From positions 1 through 50,247 of the forward strand of contig NZ_JAODNM010000006.1 in NCBI RefSeq assembly GCF_025464955.1: DNA of 50,247 bases. Reading direction: 5' to 3'. Source of the stretch: Amycolatopsis sp. (lineage in GTDB: Bacteria; Actinomycetota; Actinomycetes; Mycobacteriales; Pseudonocardiaceae). Position 1 is the first letter of the stretch. The number at the start of each line of letters is the position of its first letter. Positions 42,533-50,247 of this stretch are shown here, piece after piece. The notes under the pieces are model-generated. The model made no database searches. It worked only from the letters and a program-made list of their open reading frames with translations, and was not told where the DNA came from. The position numbers were made by a program, and so were the translations under genes.

Positions 42533-45500
42533 ATGAGCGCTGAACTCCACCGGCCCGCGAACCCCGTCCGGTTCGTCACCGCGTCGAGCCTGTTCGACGG
42601 GCACGACGCGTCGATCAACATCATGCGGCGCATCCTGCAGTCGCAGGGGGCCGAGGTCGTGCACCTCGGGCACAACCGCTCGGTCGACGAGGTCGTCACG
42701 GCCGCGATCACCGAGGACGTCCAGGGCGTGGCGATCAGCGCCTATCAGGGCGGGCACGTCGAGTACTTCAGCTACCTGGTTGAGCTGCTCGCGGAACGCG
42801 GCGCCGGCCACATCAAGGTCTACGGCGGCGGTGGCGGGGTCATCGTCCGCGAGGAGATCGACCTGCTGCACTCCCGTGGCGTCGCGCGCATCTTCTCCCC
42901 GGAGGACGGTTACGAGCTGGGCCTCCCGGGCATGATCAACCTGATGATCAAGGAGTGCGACGTCGATCTGTCGGCGGTTTCGCCGGGGTCGGTCGACAAG
43001 CTCCTCGCCGGTGACGTGCCGTCGCTCGCGCGGGTCATCACCCAGCTACAGCGCGAAGCACTCCCCGCCGACTGGCTCACCGCGATCACCGAGGCCGCGA
43101 AGGCGCGTCAGGTTCCGGTGCTCGGCATCACCGGAACGGGTGGTTCGGGCAAGTCCTCGCTCACCGACGAGCTGATCCGCCGGTTCCGGCTCGACCAGGA
43201 GGACAAGCTGCGGATCGCGGTCCTCGCCGTCGACCCGTCCCGCCGCAAGGGCGGGGGAGCGCTGCTGGGCGACCGGATCCGGATGAACTGCCTCGACGGT
43301 TCGCCGGTGTTCTTCCGCTCGCTCGCCACGCGGACCGCCAGCGGTGAGATCCCGACCGGCCTCAGCGAGGCGGTGCTGGCTTGCAAGGCCGCCGGGTACG
43401 ACCTCGTGATCGTCGAAACCCCGGGTATCGGCCAGGGTGACGCCGGCATCGTCGACTACGTCGACCAGTCGCTCTACGTGATGACGCCCGAGTTCGGCGC
43501 CGCGTCCCAGCTTGAGAAGATCGACATGCTGGACTTCGCCGACGCCGTGGCGATCAACAAGTTCGAACGCCGTGGTGCCGAGGACGCGCGTCGCGACGTC
43601 GCCCGCCAGATGGTGCGCAACCGCCAGGCGTTCTCCTCCGCGCCCGAGGAGATGCCGGTGTTCGGCACCAGCGCGGCGAAGTTCAACGACGACGGCGTCA
43701 CCGCGCTCTACCAGAACCTGCGCGACACCCTCGCCGAGCACGGGCTCCCCGTGGCGCCGGGGATGCTGCCTCATGTTGAGGGCAAGGTGTCCACCGACGC
43801 CAGCACGATCATCCCGTCGTCCAGGGCCCGGTACCTCGCGGACATCGCGGACACCGTGCGCGGCTACCACGCACAGACCCGGACCCAGGTCGACGCGGTG
43901 CGTACGCGTGAGCACTTCGCCGCGGCGAAGGACGCCCTCGCCGCTGCCGGGGCCGACGTCGACGCGATCGAGAAGCTGCTCGAAGATGCCGATGAAAACG
44001 TCAGTGACTACACGAAAAAGCTCCTGGCGCGGTACTCCGAGCTGGCCGAGTCCTACGGTCACGACGAGCTCGTGGTGAAGATCCGGGACAAGGAGCTGCG
44101 CACGACGCTGTTCCGGGAGACGTTGTCCGGCAACAAGATCCCGCGCGTGGCCTTGCCGCGCTACACCGACCCAGGCGAGCTGCTGTCCTTCCTGCGCCGC
44201 GAACACCTTCCCGGATACTTCCCTTACACCGCCGGCGTTTTCCCGTTCAAGCGGGAGGGTGAGGACCCGGCGCGCATGTTCGCCGGCGAGGGTGACCCGT
44301 TCAGGACCAACCGTCGGTTCAAGCTGCTCTCCGCCGACTCTGACGCGAAGCGGCTGTCGACGGCGTTCGACTCGGTGACGTTGTACGGGCACGACCCGCA
44401 CACCCGGCCGGACATCTACGGCAAGGTCGGCACCTCCGGGGTGTCCATCGCGACGCTCGAGGACATGAAGGCCCTCTACGACGGCTTCGAGCTGACTTCG
44501 CCGAGCACGTCGGTGTCGATGACGATCAACGGCCCGGCGCCGACGATCCTGGCGTTCTTCCTGAACACGGCCATCGACCAGCAGCTCACCGCGTTCGAGG
44601 CGAAGAACGGCCGCGCGCCCAGCACGGACGAGGCCGCCGAGCTGCGGGAGTTCGCGCTGCACAACGTCCGCGGCACCGTGCAGGCCGACATTCTCAAGGA
44701 GGACCAGGGGCAGAACACCTGCATCTTCTCCACCGAGTTCAGCCTGCGGATGATGGCCGACATCCAGGAGTGGTTCATCCGGAACGGGGTGCGCAACTTC
44801 TATTCGGTGTCGATCTCCGGCTACCACATCGCGGAGGCCGGGGCGAACCCGATCTCGCAGCTGGCGTTCACGCTGTCCAACGGCTTCACCTACGTCGAGT
44901 CCTACCTCGCGCGCGGTATGGACATCAACGACTTCGCGCCGAACCTGTCGTTCTTCTTCTCCAACGGGATGGACGCGGAATACTCCGTGCTCGGGCGGGT
45001 CGCGCGGCGGATCTGGGCGGTCGCGATGCGCGAGCGCTACGGCGCCGACGACCGGTCGCAGAAGATGAAGTACCACGTGCAGACGTCGGGGCGCTCGCTG
45101 CACGCGCAGGAGATGAACTTCAACGACATCCGCACCACGCTGCAGGCGCTGTGCGCGCTGTACGACAACGCGAACTCGTTGCACACCAACGCCTTCGACG
45201 AGGCGATCACCACGCCGAGCGAGTCTTCGGTGCGGCGTGCGATGGCCATCCAGATGATCATCAACAAGGAGTGGGGCCTCTCGAAGAACGAGAACCCGCT
45301 GCAGGGCGCGTTCATCATCGACGAGCTCACCGACCTGGTCGAAGAGGCCGTGCTGGTCGAATTCGACCGCATCTCCGAGCGCGGCGGTGTGCTCGGCGCG
45401 ATGGAGACCGGCTACCAGCGCGGCAAGATCCAGGACGAGTCGATCCTCTACGAGCGGCTGAAGCACGATGGAACGTTGCCGATCGTCGGGGTGAACACGT

Positions 45501-45769
45501 TCCGCAATGAGCACCCGGACGCCCACGAGCAGGACGTCGAGCTCGCGCGGGCGACCGAGGAGGAGAAGGAGTCGCAGCTCAAGCGACTGGCCGACTTCCA
45601 GCACCGCCACGACCTGGACGCGCAGGAAGCGCTGAAGTCCCTGCGCGCGGCCGCGACGCGGGGCGGAAACCTGTTCGGTGAGCTCATGGACGCCGCCCGT
45701 GTCTGCTCGCTGGGTCAAATCACCGACGCCTTCTTCGAGGTCGGCGGACAGTACCGGCGGAACGTCTAG
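42533..45769 (+). CDS. icmF: fused isobutyryl-CoA mutase (IcmF)
   Basis: A 1078-residue B12 enzyme interconverting isobutyryl-CoA and n-butyryl-CoA. The B12-binding domain comes first (about 10-140) with FDGHDASIN (Asp22-Gly23-His24 ligand). A MeaI-type G-protein chaperone follows with the P-loop GITGTGGSGKSSL (198-210), then a linker, and the mutase barrel from about 545 to the end with YFPYTAGVFPFKRE, where Phe stands in place of the Tyr of methylmalonyl-CoA mutase. This domain order is that of IcmF and not of MutB or IcmA. The ATG at 42533 has no usual Shine-Dalgarno; a leaderless or nearly leaderless transcript is possible. It follows the conservon, but is separate from it. Confidence 0.95.
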   Translation: MSAELHRPANPVRFVTASSLFDGHDASINIMRRILQSQGAEVVHLGHNRSVDEVVTAAITEDVQGVAISAYQGGHVEYFSYLVELLAERGAGHIKVYGGGGGVIVREEIDLLHSRGVARIFSPEDGYELGLPGMINLMIKECDVDLSAVSPGSVDKLLAGDVPSLARVITQLQREALPADWLTAITEAAKARQVPVLGITGTGGSGKSSLTDELIRRFRLDQEDKLRIAVLAVDPSRRKGGGALLGDRIRMNCLDGSPVFFRSLATRTASGEIPTGLSEAVLACKAAGYDLVIVETPGIGQGDAGIVDYVDQSLYVMTPEFGAASQLEKIDMLDFADAVAINKFERRGAEDARRDVARQMVRNRQAFSSAPEEMPVFGTSAAKFNDDGVTALYQNLRDTLAEHGLPVAPGMLPHVEGKVSTDASTIIPSSRARYLADIADTVRGYHAQTRTQVDAVRTREHFAAAKDALAAAGADVDAIEKLLEDADENVSDYTKKLLARYSELAESYGHDELVVKIRDKELRTTLFRETLSGNKIPRVALPRYTDPGELLSFLRREHLPGYFPYTAGVFPFKREGEDPARMFAGEGDPFRTNRRFKLLSADSDAKRLSTAFDSVTLYGHDPHTRPDIYGKVGTSGVSIATLEDMKALYDGFELTSPSTSVSMTINGPAPTILAFFLNTAIDQQLTAFEAKNGRAPSTDEAAELREFALHNVRGTVQADILKEDQGQNTCIFSTEFSLRMMADIQEWFIRNGVRNFYSVSISGYHIAEAGANPISQLAFTLSNGFTYVESYLARGMDINDFAPNLSFFFSNGMDAEYSVLGRVARRIWAVAMRERYGADDRSQKMKYHVQTSGRSLHAQEMNFNDIRTTLQALCALYDNANSLHTNAFDEAITTPSESSVRRAMAIQMIINKEWGLSKNENPLQGAFIIDELTDLVEEAVLVEFDRISERGGVLGAMETGYQRGKIQDESILYERLKHDGTLPIVGVNTFRNEHPDAHEQDVELARATEEEKESQLKRLADFQHRHDLDAQEALKSLRAAATRGGNLFGELMDAARVCSLGQITDAFFEVGGQYRRNV

Positions 45770-45771
45770 GG

Positions 45772-45818
45772 CTCGTGAGTGTTCCGGACGCCTTCTAACC
45801 GGCCGGAACACTCACGAG
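45772..45818. repeat. Family A palindrome after icmF
   Basis: CTCGTGAGTGTTCCGG (45772-45787) and its complement (45803-45818) have perfect 16-base arms with a 15-base loop, 3 bases after the icmF stop. They match the repeat at 5859-5906. Confidence 0.88.
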
Positions 45819-45873
45819 TCATGGACGGCCAGTCCAGGGAACACAACGGCCGCTCCCGTGGTTCGATCAAGGT

Positions 45874-46704
45874 ATGAAATTCGGAATCGCCACGTTCGTG
45901 ACCGATGAGGGCATCCGGCCCGGCAAGCTGGGAAAGGCGCTGGAAGAGCGAGGTTTCGACTCGCTGTTCCTGGCCGAGCACTCGCACATCCCAGCGAGCC
46001 GTGAGAGCCCGTATCCCGGCGGCGAACCGCTGCCCCGTGTCTACTACCGGACGCTCGACCCGTTCGTCACGTTGACGGCCGTCGCCGCCGTGACGGAGAA
46101 CCTCATCCTCGGCACCGGCATCGCCCTGCTCATCCAGCGCGACCTGATTCACACCGCCAAGGAGGTCGCCAGCCTGGACCTGCTTTCGGGCGGGCGCGTG
46201 GCCTTCGGCGTCGGAGTGGGCTGGAACCGGGAGGAAATGCGTAATCACGGCACCGACCCGAAGACGCGGGGTTCGCTGATCAACGAGCAGCTCGCCGCGC
46301 TCAAGGAGATCTGGACGAAGGACGAGGCCGAGTTCCACGGCAAGTTCGTCGACTTCGACCCGATCTTCGCGTGGCCGAAGCCGGTGCAGAAGCCACATCC
46401 GCCGATCTTCATCGGTGGCGAGAGCCCGGCCGCCCTGGACCGCCTCCAGAAGTACGGCGACGCGTGGCTCCCGCGTGGCAATACGCAGCCGGAGGAGATC
46501 GTGCGTGTCCGGCAGTGGCTCGTCGACCACGGCCGGGAGAACGTGCCGTTCACCGTCTTCGGCAGCCCCGACGACGACAAGACGTTGTCGGGTCACCGGG
46601 AGGCCGGTGTCGAATCGGTCACTTTCTTCCTCGACACCGTTCCGGAAGCCGAGACGCTGACCGCGCTGGACAAGTTCGCCGAGCTCGCCGCGAAATACCG
46701 GTGA
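45874..46704 (+). CDS. LLM class F420-dependent oxidoreductase
   Basis: A 276-residue luciferase-like barrel protein of the F420 group (TIGR03619-like). It starts MKFGIATFVTDEGIRPGKLG, then GFDSLFLAEHSHIPASR, LILGTGIALLIQRDLIHTAK, SGGRVAFGVGVGWNREEM and PHPPIFIGGESPAALDR, all typical. It is expected to transfer a hydride from or to coenzyme F420 on an unknown organic substrate. The ATG at 45874 has a weak AAGG upstream. A decayed copy of a similar gene begins 5 bases after its stop, and a second LLM gene lies further on. Confidence 0.9.
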   Translation: MKFGIATFVTDEGIRPGKLGKALEERGFDSLFLAEHSHIPASRESPYPGGEPLPRVYYRTLDPFVTLTAVAAVTENLILGTGIALLIQRDLIHTAKEVASLDLLSGGRVAFGVGVGWNREEMRNHGTDPKTRGSLINEQLAALKEIWTKDEAEFHGKFVDFDPIFAWPKPVQKPHPPIFIGGESPAALDRLQKYGDAWLPRGNTQPEEIVRVRQWLVDHGRENVPFTVFGSPDDDKTLSGHREAGVESVTFFLDTVPEAETLTALDKFAELAAKYR

Positions 46705-46708
46705 GCCG

Positions 46709-46852
46709 ATGAAATTCGGGGTGACGACGCTGGTTGTCGACGGATCGATCCGGCCGGACGTACTCGGCAGGGGGCAGGAGGCGGCGAGTCTCGACGCGTT
46801 TTCCAACGGCCGGTTCCACGAGTTGGCGAAGCTGGTTGAGCAGTACCACTGA
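46709..46852 (+). pseudogene. internally deleted remnant of an LLM oxidoreductase
   Basis: A 47-codon ORF starts MKFGVTTLVVDGSIRPDVLG, closely resembling the first 20 residues of the LLM protein just upstream. It then jumps to EAASLDAFSNGRF, which matches the middle (EVASLDLLSGGRV), and ends ELAKLVEQYH, like the C-terminus (ELAAKYR). About 230 residues are missing, so it cannot form a barrel. It is read as the leftover of a tandem duplicate. Its 3' end runs into a 13-bp tandem repeat. Confidence 0.7.
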
Positions 46853-46889
46853 GCAGTACCACTGAGCAGTACCACTGAGAAGTACACCT
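46838..46889 (+). repeat. 13-bp tandem repeat (GAGCAGTACCACT)
   Basis: Three exact copies (46838-46850, 46851-46863, 46864-46876) and a degenerate fourth (46877-46889). The array begins in the last codons of the LLM remnant and ends 21 bases before the next GTG start. Confidence 0.9.
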
Positions 46890-46909
46890 GAACCAGATGG
46901 GACATACGT

Positions 46910-47902
46910 GTGAGTGACGTTCAGATCGGCATGGCGGCGGCGCTGGAGCAGTTCTCGCCGCGTGAGTCGATTCGGCTGGCGGCGCTGGCCGAACAAAACG
47001 GGTTCTCCGGCCAGATGGCCGCGGACCACTTCCAGCCCTGGGTCCCGCAGCAGGGGCAGGCGTCGTTCGTCTGGAGCGTGCTGGCTTCGCTGGCCGAGAA
47101 CACGACCGGGGACCTCGGTCCCGGGGTGACCTGCCCGTCGTTCCGCCTGCACCCGGCGATGGTCGCGCAGGCCGCGGCGACGCTCGAGGCCACCTACCCC
47201 GGCCGCACCTGGCTCGGGATCGGGTCCGGCGAGGCGCTCAACGAGCACATCATCGGCGGCTACTGGCCGGAGGCCCCGGAGCGCGTCAAGCGCATGTTCG
47301 AGGCCCTCGAGGTCATCCGGAAGCTGTTCACCGGCAAGGACGTCAAGCACAGCGGTGAGTTCTTCAAGCTGCACACGAGTCGCTTGTGGACGCTGCCGGA
47401 CGGCCCGCCGCCGCCGGTGTACATCGCCGCGGCCGGGCCGTACACCTCCCGCAAGACCGGTGAGCTGGCCGACGGCCTGATCACGCCCGGCGCGTCCATC
47501 GAGAAGCTCGGGGGCATCCTCGACAACTTCAACCAGGGCGCGAAGAAGGCCGGTAAGGACCCGGACGAGATGCCGAAGCTCCTACAGGTGCACCTTTCGT
47601 GGGCGGACTCCGACGAAGAGGCGTGGACGAACGCGATGGAGCAGTGGCCCAACGGCGGGATGAAGTTCCCGAAGGCCGACGTCCGCTCGCCGTTCGACTT
47701 CGCGCAGATGGCGAAGCTGGTGCGGCGCGAGGACTTCGAGGGCCGCATGGTCGTCTCGTCCGACCCGGACGTCCACCGCGCGTCTCTGCAGAAGTACATC
47801 GACGCCGGGTTCAACCGCATCTACATCCACAACGTGGGCCTGAACCAGGACAAGTGGCTCGAGACCTTCGGCCGCGAGGTTCTGCCGAAGCTCACCGCGT
47901 AA
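46910..47902 (+). CDS. LLM class F420-dependent oxidoreductase, G6PD-like (TIGR03557) subgroup
   Basis: A 330-residue luciferase-like protein in the subgroup related to F420-dependent glucose-6-phosphate dehydrogenase. Landmarks are FSGQMAADHFQPWVPQQGQA, GPGVTCPSFRLHPAMVAQAA, WLGIGSGEALNEHI, PVYIAAAGPYTSRKTGELAD and FNRIYIHNVG. This group normally reduces F420 or uses F420H2; the substrate is unclear, since not all members oxidise glucose 6-phosphate. It starts at GTG 46910 after a repeat array. The ArsR-like gene is convergent with it, with only 10 bases between stops. Confidence 0.9.
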   Translation: MSDVQIGMAAALEQFSPRESIRLAALAEQNGFSGQMAADHFQPWVPQQGQASFVWSVLASLAENTTGDLGPGVTCPSFRLHPAMVAQAAATLEATYPGRTWLGIGSGEALNEHIIGGYWPEAPERVKRMFEALEVIRKLFTGKDVKHSGEFFKLHTSRLWTLPDGPPPPVYIAAAGPYTSRKTGELADGLITPGASIEKLGGILDNFNQGAKKAGKDPDEMPKLLQVHLSWADSDEEAWTNAMEQWPNGGMKFPKADVRSPFDFAQMAKLVRREDFEGRMVVSSDPDVHRASLQKYIDAGFNRIYIHNVGLNQDKWLETFGREVLPKLTA

Positions 47903-47912
47903 CCGAAGTAAC

Positions 47913-48857
47913 TCAGTTCGCCAGTAGGGCGCTGCCCAACGGGGTCAGCGAGTGCAGGACGGTGTTGCGGTCGCGGTGGGTGCTGATCAGGCCCGCCTCC
48001 CGCAGGATCGCCGTGTGCTTGCTGACCGCGGACGGGGTCACGCCGAGCAGCGCGGCGAGTTCGGACGTGCTGCATCCGGCGGCCATCGTCCGCAGGGCGG
48101 CGGCCCTCGTCGGACCGAGCAGGTCGGCCAGTGCTTTGCGCTGGTCGCCAGGGTTGGTGCGCGCTGGGGAAAGGGTTCGCTCGGACGGGTAGACCAGTCT
48201 TGCGGGCTGCCCGTCGTACGCCGTGAGGATCTCCGGCGCGATCGAGAAGAACGCGGGCAGCAGGACGAGCCGTGCGCCGCCGAGCCGGACGTCTTCCACG
48301 CCGGCATCGGCGGCCGTCGTCGGGGACGACCAGGTCACGAGTGGTCGAAGGCTGGTCAGCAGCGCGTACACCCCGCCGGTGAGCAGGGTCTGGGTCCGGC
48401 GCTCAAGGTCGGCTTCGACCTGGGCACGCACCGTCGGCCAATGTGGGGTAAGCGCGGCCTCGAAGTAGTCGCGCAGCGCCGTGACCAGGGTTCCGATGTG
48501 CCCGTCGGCCAGCGAAGCCGCCCAGGGTGGGATTGCATGTCCGTCGGCGGCCCGAAGCACGTCCTCGTGAAGCCGTTCAGGGCTCGTTTCACGTACCGCG
48601 GCCAAGGCGGTTTCGAGGTCGGGGCGGCCGGGGAACGGAACGAGGCAGGCCGGCACGGCAACCCCAGGCCGGCACAGCCACGCGAGCGCGCGGGCCGAGG
48701 ACGGCAGGTGGTGCCGTGCCCAGCGTCTCCACCAGGCGAACGCCGTCGTGCCGTCACGGCTCTGCAGCAGTCGCAGGCTGGCCGTCAGCTCGACGAGCGG
48801 GTCGACGCCGGCCAGCCCGACGCGCGTCAGATCGTGGACGGTCAGTTCCAGCCGCAT
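47913..48857 (-). CDS. ArsR-type regulator with N-terminal DUF5937-like domain
   Basis: A 314-residue regulator. The N-terminal 220 residues form a DUF5937-like domain (LTVHDLTRVGLAGVDPLVEL at the start, then RLVLLPAFFSIAPE later). The C-terminal helix-turn-helix (about 250-300) reads ALRTMAAGCSTSELAALLGV and TPSAVSKHTAILREAGLIST, the ArsR pattern. GGAGGGG lies before the ATG at 48857. The 18-base palindrome ATTGCGCG-GG-CGCGCAAT at 48938-48955 lies just upstream and may be its operator. The regulated function is not evident; the adjacent secreted lectin is the nearest divergent gene. Confidence 0.88.
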   Translation of the reverse strand: MRLELTVHDLTRVGLAGVDPLVELTASLRLLQSRDGTTAFAWWRRWARHHLPSSARALAWLCRPGVAVPACLVPFPGRPDLETALAAVRETSPERLHEDVLRAADGHAIPPWAASLADGHIGTLVTALRDYFEAALTPHWPTVRAQVEADLERRTQTLLTGGVYALLTSLRPLVTWSSPTTAADAGVEDVRLGGARLVLLPAFFSIAPEILTAYDGQPARLVYPSERTLSPARTNPGDQRKALADLLGPTRAAALRTMAAGCSTSELAALLGVTPSAVSKHTAILREAGLISTHRDRNTVLHSLTPLGSALLAN

Positions 48858-48937
48858 CGCGGAACCCCCTCCACGTTAGATACCGACGCTTCTTGTTCGT
48901 CCGATCGGGCGAAGTCGTTACATGGCTGACCTGCGTT

Positions 48938-48955
48938 ATTGCGCGGGCGCGCAAT
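48938..48955. promoter_or_regulatory. perfect 18-base palindrome in the divergent ArsR/lectin region
   Basis: ATTGCGCG-GG-CGCGCAAT has perfect 8-base arms. It lies 81 bases from the regulator start and 171 bases from the lectin start. It could be the operator of the ArsR-type protein. Confidence 0.5.
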
Positions 48956-49125
48956 GTTGTCGACCGGAACCGGCGGAACGAGAATGATCGATCAAGGAAA
49001 TCCGCTGACGCGGTTTTTCCGAGGGGGAGTTTCACACGGCGTTCGCCGTACCACCATCACGAGACGGGTGTCCGGTGCCCGGCTTTCGGTGTCCCCTCGA
49101 CTGGGACATCGGAAAAAGGGGAAAG

Positions 49126-49767
49126 ATGACGAAGACGAAGCGACTCCTGGCGACGGTGGCCGCGGCGGCCGGCGTGCTCGCGCTGGCCACGGCTCCGCAG
49201 GCCGGCGCGGCGGAGACGCCCACGCAGGGCGCGCTCGTACAGAGCGCGATCAAGAACATGCACCTGATCCCGGCGCAGCTGCATGGGTCGGCCAAGAGCT
49301 CGAGGGTTGCCGCCGCGCCGGCCGACACCGCGGCCTACCTGATCCCGTCCGGGCTGAACAACGGCCGATGCCTCGATGCCGACACGGCTTCCCTCGGCAG
49401 CAACGGCACGAGGGTCCAGCTCTGGACCTGCGACAACACCGCGGCGAACCAGGCGTTCTACATCACGCAGATCCCCGAGGGCTACCTGCGCTTCCAGAAC
49501 GTCGCGAACGGCCGGTACCTCGACGCCGACCTGGGCTCGATCAAGACCAACGGCACCCGCGTCCAGCTGTGGGACTACGCCGGTGGCGCCAAGAACCAGT
49601 GGTGGGGTCAGACGGTGATCCCGGAGGGTTACGCCCGCCTCCAGAACGGTGCCAGCGGCCGGTACCTGAACGCGCAGGGGTCCGCCGGTGGCAACGGCAC
49701 CTTGATCCAGCTGTGGGACTTCATCGGCGGCGCCCGTACCGAGTGGTGGGGCCAGCCCCCCGCCTGA
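49126..49767 (+). CDS. secreted ricin-type (RICIN/CBM13) lectin-like protein
   Basis: A 213-residue secreted protein. The signal peptide is TKTKRLLATVAAAAGVLALA with a cut near GAA (about residue 28). After a linker, a beta-trefoil of three repeats follows: GRCLDADTASLGSNGTRVQLW, written in parts as GRCLDAD and NGTRVQLW; GRYLDAD and NGTRVQLWDY; GRYLNAQ and NGTLIQLWDF. Each repeat has the Asp and QxW-like features of sugar-binding ricin folds. No catalytic domain is attached, so it probably only binds polysaccharide. AAAGGGGAAAG precedes the ATG. A strong hairpin terminates it at 49786. Confidence 0.92.
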   Translation: MTKTKRLLATVAAAAGVLALATAPQAGAAETPTQGALVQSAIKNMHLIPAQLHGSAKSSRVAAAPADTAAYLIPSGLNNGRCLDADTASLGSNGTRVQLWTCDNTAANQAFYITQIPEGYLRFQNVANGRYLDADLGSIKTNGTRVQLWDYAGGAKNQWWGQTVIPEGYARLQNGASGRYLNAQGSAGGNGTLIQLWDFIGGARTEWWGQPPA

Positions 49768-49785
49768 CACGGTCCTGATGTCGGC

Positions 49786-49830
49786 GTGAAGGCCGCCCTC
49801 GTCGCGTTCCGCGGCGAGGGCGGCCTTCAC
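49786..49830 (+). terminator. hairpin terminator after the lectin gene
   Basis: Perfect 16-base arms (GTGAAGGCCGCCCTCG at 49786-49801 and its complement at 49815-49830) with an inner CGCG/CGCG pairing, 18 bases after the stop. Confidence 0.88.
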
Positions 49831-49878
49831 GGTTTCCAAGACACCCCACAAAAGCGCACCACTGCGGACATCGACGTC

Positions 49879-49982
49879 CGCAACTCGCCGTCGAGTTGCG
49901 ATGCTTAGCGTCCGCAAGGAAGGCACTTTTGTGCAAGAGTGCCCTGTTTGAGAGCTCAACGAGGGCGCAAAAGTGGCTCTTG
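49879..49982. repeat. Family C composite triple-hairpin repeat, copy 2 (inverted)
   Basis: Contains CGCAACTCG-CCGT-CGAGTTGCG (49879-49900), GGCACTTTTGT/GCAAGAGTGCC (49922-49943) and GCCCTG...GAGGGC (49941-49966), the same three hairpins as at 11932-12039 in inverted order. The gap 49831-50247 holds no gene. Confidence 0.8.
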
Positions 49983-50069
49983 TGTCGTATGTGTGGGTCC
50001 GCGACGCCTCAGTGGTGTCGGTGTGGCTGGTGGGGTTCTTGAGGTCAGTGGGTGTGGTCGGCTGTCGGT

Positions 50070-50200
50070 GATTGTGGGACTCGTCGGCGTGAACGTGGCA
50101 CTCGCCGGGCTGGAGTGTGCGACTCGCCGATGTGCTGTGCGAGTCCCACGTTCAGCGAGGGCGAGTCCCACACTCAGACCGGCGAGTCCCACACCCAGCT
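50070..50200. repeat. cluster of CGAGTCCCAC-type short repeats
   Basis: CGAGTCCCAC occurs three times (about 50145, 50161 and 50184) and inverted or related forms (GACTCG, GTGTGCGACTCGCC, GTGGCACTCGCC) occur at 50078, 50096 and 50116. The 300 bases at this end hold no supported gene. Confidence 0.65.
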
Positions 50201-50247
50201 CCGGACACCGGCATTCGCCATACACCGGACACGACCAGGCCCTTGCT

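Noticed and set aside
43046..45811. 921-codon minus-strand ORF opposite icmF
   Set aside because: Antisense shadow of a strongly biased high-GC gene; composition (Arg/Val/Leu/Glu/His) without domains.
49956..50225. 89-codon minus-strand ORF at the right edge
   Set aside because: It is made of the repeat cluster (Thr/Pro/Arg/Ser runs) and has no ribosome binding site or known domain.

Overview
The window is high-GC actinobacterial chromosome. Its gene content points to Pseudonocardiaceae, most likely Amycolatopsis: a DUF222/13E12 HNH gene, WhiJ-like XRE/DUF397 genes, a conservon (cvn) signalling operon, two F420-type LLM oxidoreductases, a phosphofructokinase of the PPi type known from Amycolatopsis methanolica, a fused isobutyryl-CoA mutase, and many GTG starts and ATGA overlaps. 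The genus is an inference, since no search was run. No tRNA, rRNA, CRISPR, phage or intact insertion sequence was seen.

Layout. 0-4.4 kb (mostly minus): truncated DUF222 gene behind a LexA-like box, a GT-B glycosyltransferase, and an operon of alpha/beta hydrolase, membrane protein and glutamate-cysteine ligase family 2. 4.5-9.4 kb: PlsC-type acyltransferase, RNase AS, a class I DAHP synthase with a convincing attenuator and leader peptide, a secreted or anchored cyclophilin, and phosphofructokinase. 9.4-14.6 kb: ArsR regulator, DasR-type regulated GH18 chitinase, DUF2461 protein, pyruvate kinase, acyl-CoA thioesterase. 14.8-21.8 kb: XRE/DUF397 developmental-type module, a large LAL (AAA-LuxR) regulator and succinic semialdehyde dehydrogenase. 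21.9-25.7 kb: TetR plus membrane protein, divergent from an acyl-CoA dehydrogenase/CaiB pair. 25.9-31.1 kb: small membrane proteins, lytic transglycosylase, LprD/DUF3817 pair, and an MFS exporter with its divergent TetR regulator. 31.2-35.9 kb (minus): polyamine operon (ornithine decarboxylase-like, SpeD, SpeE-like) and an acetate-type symporter with DUF485 partner. 37.0-42.4 kb: four-gene conservon (sensor kinase-like, roadblock, DUF742, GTPase). 42.5-45.8 kb: IcmF. 45.9-48.9 kb: two LLM oxidoreductases with a decayed third copy between them, and an ArsR-type regulator. 49.1-49.8 kb: secreted ricin-type lectin; then repeats to the end.

The strongest non-coding signals are (i) a ribosome-mediated attenuator in front of the DAHP synthase, where Tyr-Ser-Trp-Phe codons of a 21-residue leader form one arm of mutually exclusive hairpins; (ii) a DasR-type operator filling the spacer between the -35 and -10 boxes of the chitinase promoter; (iii) several families of repeated long palindromes at gene ends, one of which encodes the C-terminus of a regulator; (iv) a 38-bp tandem duplication between speD and speE that appears to have destroyed a coupling mini-ORF; and (v) a palindromic operator in the icmF promoter.
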